This document shows positions 56,609 to 64,000 of a stretch of 64,000 nucleotides of DNA, in pieces. The notes beneath the pieces were generated by a model. It was not told the origin of the DNA and ran no database searches. It saw only the letters and a list, made by a program, of their open reading frames with translations. Position 1 is the first letter of the stretch, and each line of letters opens with the position of its first letter. Location: contig NZ_QUBR01000002.1 in the NCBI RefSeq assembly GCF_003586285.1, forward strand, positions 496,001 to 560,000. The letters run 5' to 3'. Both the position numbers and the translations under genes were made by a program. The DNA comes from Aeromicrobium endophyticum (GTDB taxonomy: Bacteria > Actinomycetota > Actinomycetes > Propionibacteriales > Nocardioidaceae).

Positions 56609-57006
56609 GCGGAACGCAGCAACCCGTCGATGACGCGCGAGAAGAGCGCCCGGCTCGACGCTTTCGTGACGCCGTCCATGAAGCGCGGCATGCCCGTGAC
56701 GTGGATGTCCTCGCGCCAGGTGACCCGGCTGCCGGCGGCGACGGCGTCGACAGACAGCTCCGCCCAGCCGGTGACCACACGGCCGCGCTTCTCGAGGCGG
56801 CAGAACGACGGCTCGCGCCACTCGACGACGTCCATGGGGTCGTGGAAGCCGATACGACCCACCCCGGTGAACGCGTCGAAGCCGCGGGGAGTCAGGGCGA
56901 TGCGCGTGAGAGGGACGAACTCTCCGTGGCGCTGCCACGCCGTGACCCGCCCCCACGCCTCGGCTGGGCTCAGAGGTACCTCGCGCACGATCTCGATCAG
57001 GGCCAC
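56602..57006 (-). CDS. SRPBCC-family (START/polyketide cyclase-like) protein
   Basis: A 134-residue helix-grip-fold protein with 'VREVPLSPAEAWGRVTAWQRHGEFVPL' as its first strand and helix, and a C-terminal long helix ('KASSRALFSRVIDGLL'). The fold binds hydrophobic ligands. GTG 57006 has TACGAT (57013-57018, minus strand) six bases upstream. It diverges from the MoxR gene with a 15-base gap. The ligand is unknown. Confidence 0.75.
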   Translation of the reverse strand: MALIEIVREVPLSPAEAWGRVTAWQRHGEFVPLTRIALTPRGFDAFTGVGRIGFHDPMDVVEWREPSFCRLEKRGRVVTGWAELSVDAVAAGSRVTWREDIHVTGMPRFMDGVTKASSRALFSRVIDGLLRSAP

Positions 57007-57021
57007 GGCATCATCGTAGGC

Positions 57022-57900
57022 ATGCGCACCATGCCGTTCGACTCGATCGCCGACGTCAAGGCCAAGCTCGCCTCCGCGGGGTACCTGGCGTCCGACGCGA
57101 TCGCGACCACCGTCTTCCTCGCCAGCGAGCTGGGCAAGCCGCTGCTGGTGGAGGGGCCCGCCGGTGTCGGCAAGACCGCTCTCGCCAGTGCCGTCGCCGA
57201 GAGCTGCGGTGCCGACCTCATCCGCCTGCAGTGCTACGAGGGCGTCGACGAGGCCCGTGCGCTGTACGAGTGGAACCACGCGAAACAGCTTCTGCGGATT
57301 ACAGCCGGTCACGGCGAGACGTGGGACGAGGCTCGCAATGACATCTTCTCCGAGGAGTTCCTGCTCCCCCGCCCGCTGCTGACGGCCATCCGCAGCGACG
57401 ACCCGACCGTGCTGCTGATCGACGAGACCGACAAGGCCGACGTCGAGATCGAGGGCCTTCTGCTCGAGGTGCTCGGCGAGTTCCAGGTGACGGTCCCCGA
57501 GCTCGGCACCATCACCGCCAAGCACCGCCCGTTCGTGGTGCTGACGTCCAACGCCACGCGCGAGCTGTCCGAGGCGCTGCGGCGTCGCTGCCTGTTCCTG
57601 CACGTCGACTTCCCCGACACCGCCCTCGAGGAGGAGATCGTCCGGCTCAAGGTGCCGGGGCTCGACCAGTCGCTCGGCGAGTCGCTGGTGCGCGTCGTCA
57701 ACGCCCTGCGCGCGATGCCGCTGCGCAAGGCGCCGTCGGTGTCGGAGACGATCGACTGGGCCCGCACCCTCGTCGCTCTCGGCGCCGACATCCTCGACGA
57801 GGAGACCGTGCGCGACAGCCTGGGCGTCATCCTGAAGCACCAGGACGACCTCGAGAAGGCCCGCACGCGGCTCGACCTCGACGAGGTCCTCTCGCCGTGA
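57022..57900 (+). CDS. MoxR-family AAA ATPase
   Basis: A 292-residue AAA+ ATPase of the MoxR/CoxD type: Walker A 'EGPAGVGKTALA' (Lys51), Walker B 'VLLIDETDKAD' and the sensor 1 Asn in 'FVVLTSNATRELSEALRRR' with the arginine finger. MoxR ATPases act as chaperones that insert metal centres or mature partner proteins together with VWA proteins. Its stop overlaps the next gene's GTG as GTGA, tying it to a VWA partner. Confidence 0.88.
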   Translation: MRTMPFDSIADVKAKLASAGYLASDAIATTVFLASELGKPLLVEGPAGVGKTALASAVAESCGADLIRLQCYEGVDEARALYEWNHAKQLLRITAGHGETWDEARNDIFSEEFLLPRPLLTAIRSDDPTVLLIDETDKADVEIEGLLLEVLGEFQVTVPELGTITAKHRPFVVLTSNATRELSEALRRRCLFLHVDFPDTALEEEIVRLKVPGLDQSLGESLVRVVNALRAMPLRKAPSVSETIDWARTLVALGADILDEETVRDSLGVILKHQDDLEKARTRLDLDEVLSP

Positions 57901-59303
57901 CGCAGGACCTCGCCGGGCGCCTGGTCGAGCTCGTGGCGGCGCTGCGCAGCAAAGGCGTCACGGCCGGCACCAGCGAGACGGTCGATGCCGCTGCGGTCAT
58001 CCAGGTGCTGGGGCTGGGCGACCGCGAGCAGCTGCGCGAGGGACTCGCCTCGGCGCTCATCCGCCGTGGTGGCCAGCGCGAGGTGTTCGACATGGCCTTC
58101 GACATCTACTTCCCTGCCGGGGTGGGCGCACCCCAGGCCGCGATGGACGTCGACGACGACTTCGACCTCGACGACCTGCGCGACCTGCTGGCGATGGCCC
58201 TGGCCGACGACGACCTGCGCACGCTCGAGCAGGTGGCCGAGATCGCGATCGACCTGCTGGGCCGTGTCGGCACCGCCGACACCCCGAGCGAGGGCTTCTC
58301 GGCCTACCAGACCCTCGAGCGGCTGCGCCCCCAGACGCTGCTGACGCAGGCACTGGGGCTGCGCGGGCAGGGCCAGGGCGGGCAGCAAGGCCAGGGCCAG
58401 GGATCCGGCGGCGGCGACTTCACCGAGCGGCTCGAGCGCGACGAGATCCGCCAGAGCATCGAGCGCTTCCGCGCCATGGTGGCGGCCGAGGCACGCCGCC
58501 GCACCGCGGAGGTGCGCGGGCGCGACGTCGTCACCCGGCACGCCGTCCGCTCGGGTACCGATCGGGTCGACTTCCTGAGCGCCAGCCGTCAGCAGCTCGA
58601 GGAGCTCGCCCGCTCGGTGCAGCCGCTGTCGCGCAAGCTCGCCACGCGCCTGGCCGCGCGTCGTCGCAAGAACCGCCGCGGCCGCATCGACATCCGCAAG
58701 ACGTTGCGCCGGTCGATGTCCACCGGAGGCGTGCCGATGCAGCCTGCGTTCGCCAAGCCGCACCCGTCACGCCCCGAGCTGGTGCTGCTGTGCGACGTGT
58801 CGGGCTCGGTCGCGGGCTTCAGCAGCTTCACGATGCACCTCGTGCAGGCGCTCAGCGGGCAGTTCAGCAAGGTGCGGGTGTTCGCCTTCGTCAACGCGAT
58901 GGACGAGGTGACCGACCTGGTCAAGGAGACGACCGCGGGCCCCGGTTCGGACGACCTGTCGGCACGCATCCAGGCCGAGGCGCGCATCACCAAGTGGCAC
59001 ACCAGCAGCGACTACGGCGAGGCGCTGGGCGACTTCCACGCCGACTACATGGACGCGATCGGCCCCCGCACCGCCGTGCTGATCCTCGGCGACGCCCGCA
59101 ACAACAACCAGGACCCCAACCTCGGCGCGCTGCACGACATCAACCAGAAGGCGCGCCGCACGTTCTGGCTCAACCCCGAGGCGACGATGCGGTGGGGTCT
59201 CGGCGACTCCGTGGCCCACCAGTACGCCGATGTCGTCGAGATGCACCAGTGCAGCAACGTCGACCAGCTGACACGGTTCATCACCCGGCTGCTGCCGGTC
59301 TAG
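57897..59303 (+). CDS. VWA-domain protein (CoxE-like) partner of MoxR
   Basis: A 468-residue protein. A Gly/Gln-rich linker (about residues 154-172) separates an N-terminal helical part from a C-terminal VWA domain with the MIDAS motif Asp-Val-Ser-Gly-Ser at 'VLLCDVSGSVAGF'. This matches the CoxE/DUF58-like MoxR partners that bind divalent metal. The role is unclear because no carbon monoxide dehydrogenase genes lie nearby; the pair may serve another oxidoreductase. Confidence 0.85.
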   Translation: MTQDLAGRLVELVAALRSKGVTAGTSETVDAAAVIQVLGLGDREQLREGLASALIRRGGQREVFDMAFDIYFPAGVGAPQAAMDVDDDFDLDDLRDLLAMALADDDLRTLEQVAEIAIDLLGRVGTADTPSEGFSAYQTLERLRPQTLLTQALGLRGQGQGGQQGQGQGSGGGDFTERLERDEIRQSIERFRAMVAAEARRRTAEVRGRDVVTRHAVRSGTDRVDFLSASRQQLEELARSVQPLSRKLATRLAARRRKNRRGRIDIRKTLRRSMSTGGVPMQPAFAKPHPSRPELVLLCDVSGSVAGFSSFTMHLVQALSGQFSKVRVFAFVNAMDEVTDLVKETTAGPGSDDLSARIQAEARITKWHTSSDYGEALGDFHADYMDAIGPRTAVLILGDARNNNQDPNLGALHDINQKARRTFWLNPEATMRWGLGDSVAHQYADVVEMHQCSNVDQLTRFITRLLPV

Positions 59304-59394
59304 CAAGTCAGGACCAATCCGGGACCGTCCAAGGTCTTGACAGATTCGGACGTTTGCCTCGCGCGCAGGCGGCCGACCGCCTACCGTCTGTCGT

Positions 59395-60675
59395 ATGGGC
59401 AGAAGCAGACGCCGGGCCGCCGCCGTGGGCGCGATCGTCGTCGCGACGACCGCCGCCGCCCTGATCGCGCCGGCCGAGGCCGGCACGAGGTCGACACGCT
59501 CCGAGCTGTCGGCGACCGTCGAGCAGGCCGGGACGCTCGTCACGGCGTCCGCGCGGCTTCGGTCGAGCCACCCCGGACGGCGCATGACCTTGCGCATCGT
59601 GGAGCGCAACCACGGACGCGTGGTGGCGACGCGGACCAAGACCGTCAAGGCCTCGTCACGGAGCTGGCGCCGCCTGCGCGTGTCGCTGCGCACCCAGCAT
59701 GCGGGCAGCCGCGTGCAGCTGACGGCTCGAGCGACCCGGGTCTCTGCGCGCAGGCTGGTGCGCCTCCCACCGGCTGCTCCCGCACCGCCTGCTCCCCCAC
59801 CCGTGACGGATCCGATCACGACCCCCGTCACGAGCGTCGCCTGCGAGGCGATCGACTACACCGACCCGGCACAGGGCGTGGAGACCTTCGCCGACGAGTT
59901 CGACGGCTCGACGCTCGCAGCCACCCGCTGGCGCGTCCGCGACAACACCTTCCTCAACCACGACAAGGCGTGGATCACGAAGGACGCCGTCTCGGTGCAC
60001 GACGGGCACCTCGCCATCACGGGCCGGCGCCTGCCGCAGGACCAGTGGCGCAACAACCCCAACGCCCTGTACGGCACCGAGAACATGGTGCGCGACTACT
60101 CGACCGGCTACATCGACACGATCGGCCGCTTCAGCCAGCGCTACGGCAACTTCGAGGTGCGTGCCTGGGTCCCGAGCGCCGACACGATGTCGCGCGGCAT
60201 CTGGCCGGCGTTCTGGCTGCGCGCGGACCACCAGCCGGGCGAGATCGACCCGATGGAGTCGTACGGAGCGCCGACCATCCGCTCGTTCGACCCCTCCAGC
60301 TCGTACGAGTGGAACAGCTGGGCCGACACCGCGCAGGGCTCGACCAACGAGCCGGTGAAGCTCAAGACCCAGGGCCGCGCGAACGTCGGCAGCGACAAGA
60401 TCTGGCAGGGCTGGCACACCTACGGCGTCAACTGGTCGCCCACGTGCCTGCGCTACACCTACGACGGTCGGACGGTCGCCACCGTGCTGTTCGACGACCC
60501 GAAGACGCTGCCGTACTTCCGCGGGCCGACGTTCGCCGACACCTTCCACCTGCGGCTCAACATGCAGGTCGGCTCGAAGTACTGGGGCTGGGCCGACCCG
60601 GCCCACACCCGTCCGGAGTTCGACTTCAAGATCGACTGGGTGCGCGTGCACCAGGGCCGCGACCTGCTGCGGTGA
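59395..60675 (+). CDS. Secreted family 16 glycoside hydrolase
   Basis: A 426-residue secreted protein: Arg-rich signal peptide (cleavage likely after Ala-Glu-Ala near residue 28), a beta-rich accessory domain to about residue 125, a Pro/Ala linker and a GH16 catalytic domain with the Glu283-x-Asp285-x-x-Glu288 nucleophile/acid-base motif. The target is probably a beta-1,3 or mixed-linkage glucan. ATG 59395 has TACCGT (59382-59387) seven bases upstream. Its 3' end overlaps the convergent membrane-protein gene by 50 bases. Confidence 0.9.
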   Translation: MGRSRRRAAAVGAIVVATTAAALIAPAEAGTRSTRSELSATVEQAGTLVTASARLRSSHPGRRMTLRIVERNHGRVVATRTKTVKASSRSWRRLRVSLRTQHAGSRVQLTARATRVSARRLVRLPPAAPAPPAPPPVTDPITTPVTSVACEAIDYTDPAQGVETFADEFDGSTLAATRWRVRDNTFLNHDKAWITKDAVSVHDGHLAITGRRLPQDQWRNNPNALYGTENMVRDYSTGYIDTIGRFSQRYGNFEVRAWVPSADTMSRGIWPAFWLRADHQPGEIDPMESYGAPTIRSFDPSSSYEWNSWADTAQGSTNEPVKLKTQGRANVGSDKIWQGWHTYGVNWSPTCLRYTYDGRTVATVLFDDPKTLPYFRGPTFADTFHLRLNMQVGSKYWGWADPAHTRPEFDFKIDWVRVHQGRDLLR

Positions 60676-61219
60676 GCATCAACGCCCACCCCACAGCGAT
60701 CGCGAGCATCGACAGCACGCCCCACGGCGGGTACACGTGGTTCTCCATGAAGCCGTAGGCACCCAGCAGCGCGAGCGCGGCACCTGGCAGCACCCACGCT
60801 CCCGCGACGCGCAACAGGCATCCGGCGGCGGCCGCGGTGGCCCCGATGTAGGCGATCGAGCCGATCTGACCCAGGTCGCTCGCGTAGCCGAACACCGTGG
60901 CGAGGCCACCCTCGCGGTCGTACTTCAGGGCGCCTGCCGCGATCCCGGCGAGGACGTCGAGCGCCGAGTAGAAGCAGGCGTACACGTACGCCAGCACCAG
61001 CGTGATGCGCCCGTACACGGGCTCGATCGAGCGAGCGACGAGCCACGGTCCCACGGCCAGCAACGGGAAGAGCGGAAGCAGCACGATGTGCAGGTCGCGC
61101 CACCATGCGGACGCGTCCTGCGTCAGGTGCGCGGGATGGGTGAGGCCGACGAGTCCGATGACGACGGGAGGTGCGAGGACTGCGATCGCGGTGCGCGTGC
61201 TCGTGCGCGTCGTCTCCAT
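60626..61219 (-). CDS. Hypothetical membrane protein
   Basis: A 197-residue protein with about five transmembrane helices, no recognised motif. ATG 61219 has TAGGCT (61226-61231, minus strand) six bases upstream, which argues that the start is right even though the gene overlaps the PAP2 gene by 97 bases on the same strand. Function unknown. Confidence 0.65.
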   Translation of the reverse strand: METTRTSTRTAIAVLAPPVVIGLVGLTHPAHLTQDASAWWRDLHIVLLPLFPLLAVGPWLVARSIEPVYGRITLVLAYVYACFYSALDVLAGIAAGALKYDREGGLATVFGYASDLGQIGSIAYIGATAAAAGCLLRVAGAWVLPGAALALLGAYGFMENHVYPPWGVLSMLAIAVGWALMLTAAGRGPGARAPSRS

Positions 61220-61974
61220 CCGTCGAGCCTAAGCCCGCCCACGAGAAGCAGCAGCGCGACGACGCCGTCGAGCCACCAGTGGTGGCCCGTCGCCGCCACC
61301 ACGAACACCGTGACGGGCAGGTGCATCAGGACGATCCAGCGCACGCGGCTGCGGGTCATCGCGAACGTCCCGAGCGCCACGACGGCCGCCCACCCGACGT
61401 GGATCGACGGCATGGCCGCGAACTGGTCGGACACGCCCGTGCCGACGTCTCCGTAGACGCCGAGGCCGTACCGGGTCGACAGGTCCACGAAGCCGAGCTC
61501 GTCGACGAACCGCGGCGGAGCGACCCGGATGAAACGGATGACCAGGCAGCCCGCCGTGACGGCCACCAGGCCGTTGCGCCAGTGCGGGTAGAGGTCGCGG
61601 TGCCGCACGAAGGCCCAGACCATGAAGGCGATGAGCGCCGGGACGTGCACGATCGCGTAGTACCCGTTGACGAAGCGGGCGAGCCAGTCGTGCGCGATCA
61701 CCAGGTGCTGCACCGAGATCTCGGTCGGCAGGTGCAGGGCGTGCTGCAGGCGGTCGATGTCGCGGGCGCGGTCGATCGCGCCGGACTCGTGCGTGATGGG
61801 CAGCATGCGCGCCAGCCGCCAGACGGCGTAGAGCCCCGCGACGAGGGCGAACTCGCGAAAGGCCGGCAGCAGGGCGTCGCCGACCCGCGACCGCGGCAGT
61901 CGTCCGACGGCGAGCCATCCGATGACGCTGAGGAGCGCCGCGATGGCTGCTTGCTCCCACGACGGCCACGGCAC
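61123..61974 (-). CDS. PAP2-superfamily phosphatase (inositol phosphotransferase-like)
   Basis: A 283-residue protein with about six transmembrane helices. The PAP2 motifs are 'AMPSIHVGW' (Pro-Ser-x-His) and 'GHHWWLDGV' (His..Asp). This is the PAP2_3 branch that includes inositol phosphorylceramide synthase-like enzymes. The start is uncertain: GTG 61974 is chosen because it follows the CPBP stop; a longer frame to 62070 would overlap that gene. The last 30 residues are Ser/Arg-rich and run into the next gene. Confidence 0.75.
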   Translation of the reverse strand: MPWPSWEQAAIAALLSVIGWLAVGRLPRSRVGDALLPAFREFALVAGLYAVWRLARMLPITHESGAIDRARDIDRLQHALHLPTEISVQHLVIAHDWLARFVNGYYAIVHVPALIAFMVWAFVRHRDLYPHWRNGLVAVTAGCLVIRFIRVAPPRFVDELGFVDLSTRYGLGVYGDVGTGVSDQFAAMPSIHVGWAAVVALGTFAMTRSRVRWIVLMHLPVTVFVVAATGHHWWLDGVVALLLLVGGLRLDGWRRRARARAPRSQSSHLPSSSDSSASPIPRT

Positions 61975-61991
61975 CAGGACAGTGTGGTCGA

Positions 61992-62711
61992 TCAGGCCGG
62001 CGTTTGCACCTCGTCCTCGCCGGCGCGTCGGAACAGCGGCGGCATGTATCGCAGCATCAGGCCCGACCACGTCAGGTGGGTCAGCAGCGGGGCCTGGATG
62101 CCGCCGGAGGCACGACGCTGCAGCGCGAACAGCGTGCCCATGACGCTGCCCGCCAGCACCAGGGCAGGGTTGCGGGTCGCCGTGGTCGCCAGCGCGTAGA
62201 CGGCCGTGGACTTGGCCACCGGGTTCTCGGTGCCCACCGCGGCGTAGAGCGCGCCCCGGAAGAACACCTCCTCGGCCGCACCGTTGGCGAACGTCGTCAG
62301 GGTCACGAGCGGTGCCGACCCCTGGTCGGCGAAGGCCAGGATGTGGGTGAGCGCACGGTCGAGCACCGGGATGCGCCGAGCCACCAGGGCGGCTCCGTAG
62401 AAGGCGCCGAAGGCACCGACACCCAGCACCACGGGGGTCACGACGGGCCTGCGCAGACCGGCGTCGTGGGTCTGCTCCCAGCCGAGGTGCAGCGGACCGG
62501 AAGCGAACGCGCCCGCCGTCCAGGTGGCGGCCACGCCCAGGGTCAGGCCGTAGAACTCGCGGGAGTCGGGTTCGGTCGACAACGACTTGCCGAGCAGGGC
62601 CGCGCCGGCGAGGCTGACGCCCGCCACGACCCGTCTGCGGCGGTGGAACGCCGCATCGGACTGCAGGTGGTCGCGCGGGACCTTGTCGACGAGGGTGCGG
62701 AGGAGAGACAT
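61992..62711 (-). CDS. CPBP-family intramembrane glutamic protease
   Basis: A 239-residue protein with about six helices. Motif 1 is 'GAAEEVFFRGALY' (Glu-Glu-x-x-x-Arg) around residue 146, and a later His in 'PLLTHLTWSG' fits motif 3. Such proteases resemble Rce1 and often act in bacteriocin or lipoprotein processing. ATG 62711 has TAGCGT (62719-62724, minus strand) seven bases upstream; the longer frame was rejected. Confidence 0.78.
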   Translation of the reverse strand: MSLLRTLVDKVPRDHLQSDAAFHRRRRVVAGVSLAGAALLGKSLSTEPDSREFYGLTLGVAATWTAGAFASGPLHLGWEQTHDAGLRRPVVTPVVLGVGAFGAFYGAALVARRIPVLDRALTHILAFADQGSAPLVTLTTFANGAAEEVFFRGALYAAVGTENPVAKSTAVYALATTATRNPALVLAGSVMGTLFALQRRASGGIQAPLLTHLTWSGLMLRYMPPLFRRAGEDEVQTPA

Positions 62712-62748
62712 CACCTCGACGCTACAAGGTCTCCGATACCCTCGCCCG

Positions 62749-63501
62749 ATGACGGCCACCTTCCGGCTGGGGCTCAAGAACGTCCTCGGCTCCAACTGGA
62801 CGCCCCTGCGCAACCGCTGGCCTGGCCGTGCCGCGATGCTCGAGCGCGAGATGACCGGGCCGGGTGGGATGGACGCGAGCGTCTACTTCCTGGTCGAGGT
62901 CAATCGTCCGCCCGAGCGCCGCAGCCTCGCCGCGATCCTGCCGGGCTGGGACGTGGTCCGCTCGCGCGGGCACAACGACGCGTACAGCGATCCGCGCGTC
63001 CACCGCGTCGTCGAGTCGCACGAGATCGCCTTGGGAACGGCGACCCGTCAGCAGCGGTACGCCACGATCGTCCGCTACCAGCACCTGGCCAGCGGGGTGG
63101 AGTGGACGGGCGCCACGACCCACCTGTCGTCGTCGGTGGGCACGACGGCCGAGCTGGCGGCCACCTCGCGGCAGGTGCAGGGCACCCGGTTGGCCGAGCT
63201 GTGCCACGAGCACGGGGTGGACGTGCTGGCCGGCGACATCAACAACATCGCGGTGCGGCCCGACACCCCGCGCGGCATCCTGCAGGCGGCCGGCTACGTC
63301 GACTGGCGCGCGGCCGTCGAGGTCGAGAACGTCGACCACGACGTGCACCATGCGCTCGGCCGCCCGAATCCACGGACCGGGCGGCACCTCGACGCGATCT
63401 ACCTGGGCCCTCGGGTGACCGCCCTGGACGGCCGGGTCCAGGTGTCCGAGCCCGAGAGCTCGGACCACCTGGGTCTGGTCTGCACCGTGCGCATCGGCTA
63501 G
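62749..63501 (+). CDS. Endonuclease/exonuclease/phosphatase-fold hydrolase
   Basis: A 250-residue protein of the DNase I-like superfamily. 'VLAGDINN' supplies the metal-binding Asp-x-Asn and 'SDHLGLV' the final Asp-His. An N-terminal Asn ('GLKNVLGSNW') and Glu ('YFLVEVNR') fit the other metal ligands. Substrate unknown; it may hydrolyse phosphodiesters or inositol phosphates. ATG 62749 has TACCCT (62737-62742) six bases upstream. Confidence 0.78.
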   Translation: MTATFRLGLKNVLGSNWTPLRNRWPGRAAMLEREMTGPGGMDASVYFLVEVNRPPERRSLAAILPGWDVVRSRGHNDAYSDPRVHRVVESHEIALGTATRQQRYATIVRYQHLASGVEWTGATTHLSSSVGTTAELAATSRQVQGTRLAELCHEHGVDVLAGDINNIAVRPDTPRGILQAAGYVDWRAAVEVENVDHDVHHALGRPNPRTGRHLDAIYLGPRVTALDGRVQVSEPESSDHLGLVCTVRIG

Positions 63502-63508
63502 ATGCGGA

Positions 63509-64000
63509 TCAGGCGACGCCCACCGCACCCTCGGCCGGGATGTCGTCCTTCTTGGCGTTGATCAGCGTGATGGCGGTGATCAGGGCCAGCACCAGCATGA
63601 CGGCGCCCCAGAAGAAGGCCGTGTGATAGCCACTGAGCAGCGCGTCGGCGGCGACCTTGCGCTGGTCGGCACCCTTGCTCATGTTGTCGGCCAGGTAGCT
63701 CGTGACGGCACCGGCGTAGAGGGTGTTGAGCAGGGCCGTGCCGAGCGAGCCCCCGACCTGCTGCGAGGTGTTGAGCAGCGCGCTGGCCACGCCGGCGTCG
63801 TGCGATCCGACGCCGACCAGGGCCGTGCTGGACGCCGGGATGAACACCGCGGCCATGCCGACGCTCATGAGCACCAGCGAGGGCAGGACGTGCGTCCAGT
63901 AGGACGTCTCGGCCGTGATCTGCGTGAGCAGGAGCATGCCGGCTGCGGCGCTGACCAACCCGGGCACCATCAGCGGCTTGGGCCCGAGCTTGGGCAGCAG
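63509..64000 (-). CDS. MFS drug transporter, C-terminal fragment (window edge)
   Basis: The frame is open to the edge of the window; only the last 163 residues are seen, with about four helices and the 'VFIPASSTALVGVGSHDAGVASALLNTSQQVGGSLG' motif C region of the 14-helix DHA2 (EmrB/QacA) family. The N-terminus lies beyond base 64000. Substrate unknown. It converges with the preceding hydrolase gene. Confidence 0.85.
   Translation of the reverse strand: MLPKLGPKPLMVPGLVSAAAGMLLLTQITAETSYWTHVLPSLVLMSVGMAAVFIPASSTALVGVGSHDAGVASALLNTSQQVGGSLGTALLNTLYAGAVTSYLADNMSKGADQRKVAADALLSGYHTAFFWGAVMLVLALITAITLINAKKDDIPAEGAVGVA

Noticed and set aside
59337..59342. TTGACA as a -35 box for the GH16 gene
   Set aside because: No -10 hexamer lies at 16-18 bases; the TACCGT directly before the ATG fits better as a leaderless -10.

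Overview
The window is very G+C-rich and gene-dense, and its gene content points to a mycolate-free actinobacterium. Actinobacterial hallmarks are a complete Pup-proteasome system (pup, prcB, prcA, dop, pafA, arc/mpa and the WYL regulators pafB/pafC), a mycothiol ligase (mshC), the RNA polymerase-binding protein RbpA, a HelY-type helicase, a 65-residue Pup ending in Gly-Gly-Gln and a DUF5703 protein. Nocardioidaceae (Aeromicrobium/Nocardioides-like) is my best guess; this is inference from gene style, not from a marker comparison. No rRNA, tRNA, CRISPR array, insertion sequence or prophage was seen.

Layout. 0.1-6.2 kb: small GPGG-motif membrane protein, YciO/Sua5 protein, MFS carrier, acetyltransferase, a DUF1992/AlkA-type glycosylase pair, then an isochorismatase-EAL-PNPOx operon. 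6.2-10.9 kb: methyltransferase, small membrane proteins, DUF3072, low-affinity-iron-permease-like protein, alpha/beta hydrolase, metallo-beta-lactamase-fold protein. 10.9-14.6 kb: an XRE-HTH/MurA-like fusion with a palindromic operator, then a glycerophosphodiesterase and an UMF1-type MFS carrier. 14.6-18.9 kb: rbpA behind a SigR-type promoter, lnt, an M24 peptidase and a 5'-3' exonuclease. 18.9-25.5 kb: a minus-strand run pafB-pafC-tatA-tatC-diacylglycerol kinase-helY. 25.5-37.4 kb: FKBP lipoprotein, pafA, prcA, prcB, pup, dop, a TetR/EamA divergent pair, a GNAT, arc, trmI and an M50 protease. 37.5-42.8 kb: RecB-type nuclease, unknown proteins, HAD hydrolase, and a lipoprotein coupled to an 868-residue protein of unknown function. 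43.0-55.2 kb: metH, CNNM/CorC protein, PAC2 protein, a small FHA locus, mshC, CorA, uppP, aldo/keto reductase, DUF5703. 55.3-64.0 kb: M20 peptidase, SRPBCC protein, MoxR-VWA pair, GH16 enzyme, three membrane proteins (unknown, PAP2, CPBP), an endonuclease/exonuclease/phosphatase-fold protein and the C-terminal end of an MFS drug carrier.

How it works together. The central block supplies regulated protein turnover: Dop deamidates Pup, PafA ligates it to lysines, ARC unfolds tagged proteins into the PrcAB core, and PafBC is the DNA-damage-response activator co-inherited with it. Around it lie envelope functions (TatAC, Lnt, UppP, a MurA-like enzyme) and redox functions (MshC, RbpA).

A structural theme is leaderless transcription. 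At 25 starts a TANNNT hexamer lies exactly 6 or 7 bases before the ATG/GTG with no convincing Shine-Dalgarno between. This decides several starts and reveals a 19-codon leader ORF before the CNNM gene.
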